Origin: Aceticella autotrophica | Lineage (GTDB): Bacteria; Bacillota; Thermoanaerobacteria; Thermoanaerobacterales; Thermoanaerobacteraceae | Direction of reading: 5' to 3' | Length of the DNA stretch: 64,000 nt | Assembly: GCF_017357865.1 (NCBI RefSeq) | Contig: NZ_CP060096.1 | Span: 868,001 to 932,000, forward strand | In this document: piece by piece, positions 58,249 through 64,000 of the stretch | How positions within the stretch are numbered: position 1 is the first letter of the stretch | Layout of the letters: each line of letters opens with the position of its first letter | Translations under genes and position numbers: made by a program | Notes under the pieces: model-generated | What the model saw: the letters and a program-made list of their open reading frames with translations, nothing else | What the model was told of the DNA's origin: nothing | Database searches by the model: none

Positions 58249-58917
58249 ATGGCAAAATTATATGGCGTGGGTGTAGGTCCGGGAGACAGAGACCTTATTA
58301 CTTTAAAAGCAGTGAAAATACTTGAAAAGGCAGATATTGTAATTGCACCCGCAAGTACAGGCGATGACAGTATTGCATATGAAATAGCAGCACCTTACAT
58401 AATGGGAAAAGTTATGTTCATGGAATTTCCTATGATACATTCAAAAGAACAGCTTGAAATGAAATGGGATGAAAATGTTGATATTATAAAGGCATATATT
58501 AATAGCGGAAATAACGTAGCTTTTATAACAATCGGAGATCCCATGGTGTACAGTACATTTATTTATATTTTAAAGAGAATGGCAGGTTTTGAAGTTGAAA
58601 CAATACCAGGCATAACCTCATACAATGCTGCTGCAGCGAAAGTAAACATTCCTATTGCAGAAGGCAAACAACCATTTGTTGTAGTGCCGTCAGGAGATAT
58701 TCAGGAAATAGAGAAAGCCTTTTCATTGTATGACAATATTATATTGATGAAGGTATCGCAAAAGTATAGCGAAATTGTCAGAATTATCAAGGAAAACAAA
58801 TTTAAAGCGGTTCTTATCATAAGATGTGGTCATGATAAGGAAAAGATAGTCTATGACCTTGAAGGATATAAAGAGAAGATTGACTATTTATCAATAATAA
58901 TAGCAAAGAGGGTGTAA
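58249..58917 (+). CDS. cbiL: cobalt-precorrin-2 C20-methyltransferase
   Basis: 222 residues, tetrapyrrole methylase family. GVGVGPGDRDLITLKAVKI, EFPMIHSKEQLEMKWDENV, ITIGDPMVYSTF, IPGITSYNAAAAKVN, and PFVVVPSG. First methylation of the corrin pathway. Confidence 0.94.
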   Translation: MAKLYGVGVGPGDRDLITLKAVKILEKADIVIAPASTGDDSIAYEIAAPYIMGKVMFMEFPMIHSKEQLEMKWDENVDIIKAYINSGNNVAFITIGDPMVYSTFIYILKRMAGFEVETIPGITSYNAAAAKVNIPIAEGKQPFVVVPSGDIQEIEKAFSLYDNIILMKVSQKYSEIVRIIKENKFKAVLIIRCGHDKEKIVYDLEGYKEKIDYLSIIIAKRV

Positions 58918-58921
58918 AAAT

Positions 58922-59668
58922 ATGATATATTTTATTGGAGCAGGACCCGGTGATCCGGAGCTTATAACAGTAAAGGGCATGAAATTGATACAATCATGTG
59001 GGGTTGTGATATATGCCGGTTCACTTGTGAATAAAGAAATTTTGAAATATGCGAAGAAGGATGCTTCTATTTACAATAGTGCGTCAATGTCACTTGATGA
59101 GATTATAGATATTATGAAAGAGGCTCATAATAAAGGGATTGATGTTGCAAGGGTACATACAGGAGATCCTACTATTTATGGTGCTATAAGAGAACAGATG
59201 CAGGAGCTTGATGGTCTTGGAATTCCTTATGAAGTTATCCCCGGTGTAAGTTCATTTACTGCTGCGGCATCGGTACTTAAAAAAGAACTGACACTTCCTG
59301 AGGTATCTCAGACGATAATAATAACAAGAGCTGAGGGGAGAACCCCGGTGCCGCAAGAACAGACCTTGCGGTCACTTTCAAAACACAAGGCTACAATGGC
59401 AATTTTTCTAAGTGTACAAGATATAGATAAAGTAGTTGAGGATTTAAAAGAGGGATACAGTGAAGATACACCTGTCGCTGTTGTATATAAAGCAACGTGG
59501 GAGGATGAACTTATATTTGAGGGAACCCTTAAGAATATAGCAGAAAAGGTAAAAGAAAATGACATAAATAAAACAGCAATGATTTTGATAGGTGATTTTT
59601 TGGGTGATATAAAGGAATACTCAAAGCTTTATGATGCGGCATTCTCACACAATTACAGGAAAGCATAG
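58922..59668 (+). CDS. cbiF: cobalt-precorrin-4 C11-methyltransferase
   Basis: 248 residues. FIGAGPGDPELITVKGMKLI, VIYAGSLVNKEIL, VARVHTGDPTIYGAIREQM, IPGVSSFTAAASVLKKELTLPEVSQT-type region, and AVVYKATWEDE. Four bases after cbiL. Confidence 0.95.
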   Translation: MIYFIGAGPGDPELITVKGMKLIQSCGVVIYAGSLVNKEILKYAKKDASIYNSASMSLDEIIDIMKEAHNKGIDVARVHTGDPTIYGAIREQMQELDGLGIPYEVIPGVSSFTAAASVLKKELTLPEVSQTIIITRAEGRTPVPQEQTLRSLSKHKATMAIFLSVQDIDKVVEDLKEGYSEDTPVAVVYKATWEDELIFEGTLKNIAEKVKENDINKTAMILIGDFLGDIKEYSKLYDAAFSHNYRKA

Positions 59669-59713
59669 GTTTTTCTTTGTTTTTTATTTATAATTTAAAG
59701 GTTTGGTGGTTAT

Positions 59714-60733
59714 ATGAAAACTGCGGTAATTGCACTAACAAAAAACGGTACAAATCTTGCACGAAAACTTTCAGAAAAGCTTAATGCGGTTTTGTATGTA
59801 CCTGAAAAATTTGCAGTTGATGATGAAAACAAAATAGAAGGTAACCTATCCGATTTTGTAAAAAGCATATTTGGCAAATATGACGGATTTATATTTATTA
59901 TGGCGGCAGGAATTGTTGTGAGGGTTATTGCCCCTTTAATAAAAAGCAAAAAAACAGACCCTGCTGTTGTTGTTTTGGATGAAAGGGGTAAATTTGCAAT
60001 AAGCCTTCTTTCAGGTCATATAGGTGGCGCAAATGATTTATCAAGGGAGGTATCAAAAGCCATAGGTGCACAGCCGGTAATTACAACTGCAACAGATGTC
60101 AATGGTCTTATAGCAATTGATGTGATTGCAAAAGAAAAGGGATATTACATTGAAAATTTTGAGGCGGTTAAAAAAATTAACAGTGCGTTGGTTAATGGGG
60201 ATAAGGTTGTATTTATAATTGATAAAGAAGAAAAGAAATTTTTTAACGATATCCCTTGTATTGAATTATCTAATGATACAGGAAATGCATCTGCTTGTGT
60301 ATATGTAACAGCAAAGAATATTAAACCGGCAAAAATTCCTTTTGTTATATTAAGACCAAAAAACATAGTATTTGGGATAGGATGCAAAAGAAATACAGAA
60401 TTTGAGCATTTATTAAAGACAGTAAAAGAATCAATGGATATATTAAATTTAAGCTTGAATTCTGTAAAAAATATTTCAACAATGGATATAAAGAAAGACG
60501 AGGAATGCATAAATAAACTGGCGGAATATCTTCAAGTACCTGTTAAATATTATATAAGACAGGAGCTTGAAGAGGTAGAACATCTTTTTCCTGTTTCAGA
60601 ATTTGTAAAAAAAACAGTTGGAGCCGGAAGTGTGGCAAGACCCTCCGCATATTTATTATCAGAAAATGGACAGGAACTTTTATACACAAAAGGAAACGGT
60701 ATAACGTTGGCAATATACAAAATAAGCAGGTAA
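59714..60733 (+). CDS. cbiG: cobalt-precorrin-5A hydrolase
   Basis: Opens the delta-lactone and releases C-20 as acetaldehyde. 339 residues: AVIALTKNGTNLARKL, FIMAAGIVVRVIAPLIKSKKTDPAVVVLDERG (in parts), SLLSGHIGGANDLS, a variable middle, and the C-terminal VFGIGCKRNTEFEHLL and GAGSVARPSAYL. A 45-base AT-rich gap separates it from cbiF. Confidence 0.93.
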   Translation: MKTAVIALTKNGTNLARKLSEKLNAVLYVPEKFAVDDENKIEGNLSDFVKSIFGKYDGFIFIMAAGIVVRVIAPLIKSKKTDPAVVVLDERGKFAISLLSGHIGGANDLSREVSKAIGAQPVITTATDVNGLIAIDVIAKEKGYYIENFEAVKKINSALVNGDKVVFIIDKEEKKFFNDIPCIELSNDTGNASACVYVTAKNIKPAKIPFVILRPKNIVFGIGCKRNTEFEHLLKTVKESMDILNLSLNSVKNISTMDIKKDEECINKLAEYLQVPVKYYIRQELEEVEHLFPVSEFVKKTVGAGSVARPSAYLLSENGQELLYTKGNGITLAIYKISR

Positions 60734-60787
60734 TCGTTTTTAGGTTTTAACTTATTAAAATATATTTTAATTGAAAGAAGGTATAAA

Positions 60788-61519
60788 ATGGGATGGATTA
60801 AAGTTGTCGGAATTGGACCGGGTAATTTGAAAGACATGACGATACGGGCAAGGGAAGCCTTACAGGAATGTGATATTGTTATTGGATATATAACATATAT
60901 AAAACTTGTTAAACCTTTGATAGAAGGTAAGGAAATATTGTCATCAGGTATGAGAAAAGAAATTTTAAGATGTCAGGATGCCTTAAAACCGGCATTAGAG
61001 GGTAAAAAGGTATGTATTATATCCAGTGGAGATGCAGGGATTTACGGTATGGCTGGTCTTATGTATGAGGTTGCTGCAAAGGTAGGGGTTAATGTTGATA
61101 TAGAGGTAATACCCGGTGTAAGTGCTTTTAGCTCTGCGGCATCAATACTTGGAGCACCAATAATGCATGATTTTGCCGTGATAAGTTTATCTGATCACCT
61201 AACACCTCTTAATCTTATAGAAGAGAGAATAGAATATGCATCAAAAGGTGATTTTGTAATAGCTTTGTATAATCCTAAAAGCAAGGAAAGACCGGATAAT
61301 ATTATAAAGGCACAAAAAATTATGATAAAATATAAGAAGGGTGAAACGCCGGTTGGTATCGTTAAGGACGCATCACGAGAAAAGCAGTCTGTTGTAATAA
61401 CCACACTTAATGATATGCTTAATCATGATATTGATATGACTACAGTTATAATTATTGGCAATGAAAAGACATATGTAGAAAAAGATAGAATGATTACCCC
61501 AAGGGGATATATACTATGA
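60788..61519 (+). CDS. cbiH: cobalt-precorrin-3 C17-methyltransferase
   Basis: 243 residues. VVGIGPGNLKDMTIRAREAL, DIVIGYITYIKLV, ISSGDAGIYGMAGLMYEV, VIPGVSAFSSAASILGAPIMHDFAVISLSDHLTP (in parts) and FVIALYNPKSKERP. Ring contraction step. AAAGAAGG before ATG. Confidence 0.94.
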   Translation: MGWIKVVGIGPGNLKDMTIRAREALQECDIVIGYITYIKLVKPLIEGKEILSSGMRKEILRCQDALKPALEGKKVCIISSGDAGIYGMAGLMYEVAAKVGVNVDIEVIPGVSAFSSAASILGAPIMHDFAVISLSDHLTPLNLIEERIEYASKGDFVIALYNPKSKERPDNIIKAQKIMIKYKKGETPVGIVKDASREKQSVVITTLNDMLNHDIDMTTVIIIGNEKTYVEKDRMITPRGYIL

Positions 61520-62253
61520 TACTGTGCCTTACAGGGACAAAAGATGGCAGAGAAATAGCTAACCATTTAAGCAAATCAGGGCTTGATGTAATTGCAAGTA
61601 CCACAACAGAATATGGTGCAAGCCTTTACGATGAAAGGGTGAAGGTGCATATAGGAATCCTTGACGAAAAATCCCTAATGGATTTTGTCAAGTCAAATGG
61701 GATTGATACTGTAGTAGATGCAACACACCCCTTTGCAAAGGATATAAGCATAAATGCAATCAATGTATGTAAAAAACTTAATATAAAATATATAAGGTAT
61801 GAAAGAAAAACCATTTATTATGATAAATCTATTATTGTGAATGATTATAAGAAAGCATTGGAAAAGGCTTTTGAATTTGATAATATATTTTTGACGACAG
61901 GAAGCAAAAACCTTGAAATATTTATGCCCTTAGTCAAAGCAGGCAAAAGGATGATTGCAAGGGTTCTTCCGGTAAGCATTGTTATAAAAAAATGTGAGGA
62001 TTTAGGTCTTAAACCATCTGATATTATAGCGATGCAAGGTCCTTTTAGTGTTGATTTAAATTATCATATGTTTAAGCAGGCAGGGGCGGATGTCATCATT
62101 ACAAAGGAAAGCGGTATAACAGGCGGCGTTTTAGAAAAATTTAAAGCGGCAAGGATGCTTAATATTCCAGTTATTTTAATTAAAAGACCTGAAATTAATT
62201 ATCCGTTAAAAGTCTCGGATATGGAAGAACTAAAAAAAGAAATAGCATTTTAG
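61516..62253 (+). CDS. cbiJ: cobalt-precorrin-6A reductase
   Basis: 245 residues. LCLTGTKDGREIANHL, VVDATHPFAKDISINAI, FLTTGSKNLEIF, RVLPVSIVIKKCEDLGL, AMQGPFSVDLN and ITKESGITGG. Overlaps cbiH by 4 bases. A short hairpin (TACAAG...CTTGTA, 62261-62278) follows. Confidence 0.93.
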   Translation: MILCLTGTKDGREIANHLSKSGLDVIASTTTEYGASLYDERVKVHIGILDEKSLMDFVKSNGIDTVVDATHPFAKDISINAINVCKKLNIKYIRYERKTIYYDKSIIVNDYKKALEKAFEFDNIFLTTGSKNLEIFMPLVKAGKRMIARVLPVSIVIKKCEDLGLKPSDIIAMQGPFSVDLNYHMFKQAGADVIITKESGITGGVLEKFKAARMLNIPVILIKRPEINYPLKVSDMEELKKEIAF

Positions 62254-62303
62254 ATTTCATACAAGTTTTTGCTTGTAGGTAAGGTTAACATGGAGGAATT
62301 ACT

Positions 62304-63557
62304 GTGGATATAAATAATATTCAAATGATCGGAATAGAGAAGGATACACCGATTGAAATCAGAGAAAAAGTAACATTTGGAAATCATATAAGGGATGCCT
62401 TAAAAATATTTAAGGGAAAAGGCATAAATGAGGTTGTTATTCTTTCCACATGTCATAGAAGTGAGGTATACTTCTATTCAGGAGAGGTTGAAACACAAGA
62501 GGCAAAGGAATTTTTTAAAAAATATTTCAATATAGGGAAAATAGTTGATCCATACATTTATAGCATAAAAGGCAATGATGTAATCGAACATATTTTTAGG
62601 GTTGCTTGTGGGCTTGAATCAATGGTTGTTGGAGAAGACCAGATTTTAGTACAAGTGAAGGATGCAATTGAAATTGCACAGGATGAAAAAACCTCCGGAA
62701 AAATATTAAATAAACTTTTTAGAGATGCGGTAACACTTGCCAAGAAAGCAAGATCGGAAACAGGAATAAATGACCTCGCATTATCTATAAGTTATATAGC
62801 AGTTAAATTCATACAGGAAGTATTTGAGGACATAAAGGGGAAGGATGCCTTTGTAATAGGAACAGGTGAGATGGGACAGCTTGCAATAAAAAATCTCATT
62901 GCAAAGGATGTAAATGTGTATGTAACAAATAGGACACATTACAGAGCGGTAGATTTGAAAAATGAAATACCAGAAATAGAAGTTGTGCCATATGAGGAAA
63001 AATACAAAAGAATTGCAATAAGTGATATTGTCATAAGTGCAACAGATGCCCCACATTACACTATTGAGTATCATCGGTTTAAAGAGGTGTATTGTAATAA
63101 AAAGATTTGTATGGTTGATATTGCGCTTCCAAGGGATATTGACCCTGAGATAAGCAGTATCAAAGGGGTAAGCCTTTATACACTTGATGACCTAAAAAAA
63201 ACAGCTGAAATCAACAAAAATAAGCGTATCGGTTTAATATCGATTATTGAAAGAATGATTGACGATTCAATAAAGGAATTCAATGATTGGTTTAGAACTC
63301 TTTTAATTGAACCATATATTAAAGAAATAAATACTTTTGCCCAAAATGTTTGCAAAACAGAATTTGAAAGGGTTGCTAACAAATTAAAGAATGCTTCTGA
63401 AAATGATAGAAAAAACATTCAAATTTCCCTCAAAAGGGTTGCAGATAAGATGTGCAATGTAATGATAAGACATTTAAAAAGCGATGTTTTAAATGATTGC
63501 AATGGGGAAATTGTATTTGATATTATGAAGGAGGGCGACGGTCATAAAAAAGCTTAG
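62304..63557 (+). CDS. hemA: glutamyl-tRNA reductase
   Basis: NADPH-dependent reduction of glutamyl-tRNA(Glu) to glutamate semialdehyde, first step of tetrapyrrole synthesis. 417 residues. Catalytic Cys50 is in STCHRSEVY (usual STCNRxE, here His for Asn), then GLESMVVGEDQILVQVKDA, NADPH-binding VIGTGEMGQLAIKNL and MVDIALPRDIDPE. GTG start 62304 follows TGGAGGAATTACT. Its place behind cbiJ puts precursor supply under the B12 riboswitch. Confidence 0.95.
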   Translation: MDINNIQMIGIEKDTPIEIREKVTFGNHIRDALKIFKGKGINEVVILSTCHRSEVYFYSGEVETQEAKEFFKKYFNIGKIVDPYIYSIKGNDVIEHIFRVACGLESMVVGEDQILVQVKDAIEIAQDEKTSGKILNKLFRDAVTLAKKARSETGINDLALSISYIAVKFIQEVFEDIKGKDAFVIGTGEMGQLAIKNLIAKDVNVYVTNRTHYRAVDLKNEIPEIEVVPYEEKYKRIAISDIVISATDAPHYTIEYHRFKEVYCNKKICMVDIALPRDIDPEISSIKGVSLYTLDDLKKTAEINKNKRIGLISIIERMIDDSIKEFNDWFRTLLIEPYIKEINTFAQNVCKTEFERVANKLKNASENDRKNIQISLKRVADKMCNVMIRHLKSDVLNDCNGEIVFDIMKEGDGHKKA

Positions 63558-64000
63558 AGTAGGTACAAGAAGAAGCGAATTAGCGCTTACACAGACAGCA
63601 ATTGTAATAAATGAAATGAAAAAGTATAGACCTGATATGGAATTTGAAGTTAAAAAAATAACAACACAAGGAGACAAACTTCTACAAGAACCGTTAAGCC
63701 AAATTGGAGGCAAGGGACTTTTTGTCAAGGAATTGGAAGAAGCACTGCTTGAAGGCAGCATTGATATGGCTGTACATAGTATGAAGGATATGCCATATGA
63801 AATACCTGAAAAGCTCTGTGTAATGCCGGTGTTAAAAAGAGAAGAAGCAAGGGATGTTTTGATATCACGTGAAGGTAATAAATTTATGGACCTTAAAGCG
63901 GGAGCAAAAATTGGTACAAGCAGTTTAAGGCGTATCTCCCAATTAAAAGCTTTAAGACCGGACATTGAGATTGTTCAACTGCGAGGGAATATTCAGACAA
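63544..64000 (+). CDS. hemC: porphobilinogen deaminase, 3'-truncated by window
   Basis: Polymerises porphobilinogen to hydroxymethylbilane. 152 codons visible: KKLRVGTRRSELALTQT, EVKKITTQGDKLL, GGKGLFVKELEEALL, DMAVHSMKDMPYEIP, GTSSLRRISQLKALRPD and LRGNIQT. No ATG, GTG or TTG lies between the upstream in-frame stop and the conserved N-terminus; ATA 63544, 8 bases after GGAGGG, stands where Met is expected. The gene overlaps the hemA end. The dipyrromethane-binding Cys is beyond the window edge. Confidence 0.93.
   Translation, partial: MKKLRVGTRRSELALTQTAIVINEMKKYRPDMEFEVKKITTQGDKLLQEPLSQIGGKGLFVKELEEALLEGSIDMAVHSMKDMPYEIPEKLCVMPVLKREEARDVLISREGNKFMDLKAGAKIGTSSLRRISQLKALRPDIEIVQLRGNIQT

Overview
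The window is low-GC, AT-rich chromosome from an anaerobic, spore-forming, clostridia-type Bacillota. The evidence is an O2-independent (early cobalt insertion) cobalamin pathway, sigma-H and Spo0A-box motifs, an S-layer (SLH) protein, ferritin, Fur/MntR metal control and many IS30, IS607, IS21 and IS1182 sequences. A thermophile of the Thermoanaerobacterales is my inference; no rRNA gene is present to confirm it.

Layout. 0-9.4 kb is housekeeping: a PilT ATPase, an IS30 copy, ferritin, a Dus tRNA-dihydrouridine synthase, a permuted NlpC/P60-like protein, and a zur-znuABC-type zinc uptake operon on the minus strand. A non-coding cassette with a sigma-H-like promoter and a 0A box precedes a TM2 protein; a second copy of the cassette lies at 23.1 kb.

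9.5-19.3 kb is a type III CRISPR effector operon. Its gene order matches the fused subtype III-Dv: Cas10 without an HD domain, Cas7-Cas5-Cas11 fusion, Cas7-2x, Csx19, Cas7-insertion. A Card1/Can2-like CARF nuclease that is frameshifted inside its TGGTK motif comes first, and a gamma-glutamylcyclotransferase-like gene comes last. There is no CRISPR array, cas1, cas2 or cas6 in the window. An IS607 element follows, with a serine recombinase, a TnpB-related gene in two frames across an A8 run, and a GC-rich structured tail that may be an omega-RNA. A slipin gene and a decayed IS21 element come next; istB is split by an IS1182 copy with CTAG target duplications.

27.2-41.7 kb is a phosphorothioate-type defence island. 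SspD-like PP-loop sulfurtransferase, SspB-like DUF4007 protein, SspC-like ATPase and SspA-like cysteine desulfurase form the sulfur-modification module. A PLD-helicase, a small protein, a DndD/SMC-like ATPase and an unknown 174-residue protein form the probable effector module (SspFGH-like). The operon ends with a sigma-70 protein carrying regions 1.1, 2 and 4. A piece of an SLH gene with its own promoter has been inserted between the two modules and splits a small operon gene. Degraded genes follow up to 43.2 kb.

43.2-47.3 kb holds a frameshifted YqxD gene, mntR-mntH, and an alanine-type aminotransferase with its Lrp regulator. 47.4 kb to the end is one long cobalamin riboswitch-controlled operon: cbiA-cobQ-cbiB-cblT-cblS-cobD-cobU-cobS-cbiC-cbiD-cbiE-cbiT-cbiL-cbiF-cbiG-cbiH-cbiJ-hemA-hemC, with hemC cut by the window edge. 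It runs from glutamyl-tRNA toward uroporphyrinogen III and through the corrin ring to adenosylcobalamin. Lower-ligand activation appears to use the alpha-ribazole uptake/kinase route (CblT/CblS); no cobT is seen.
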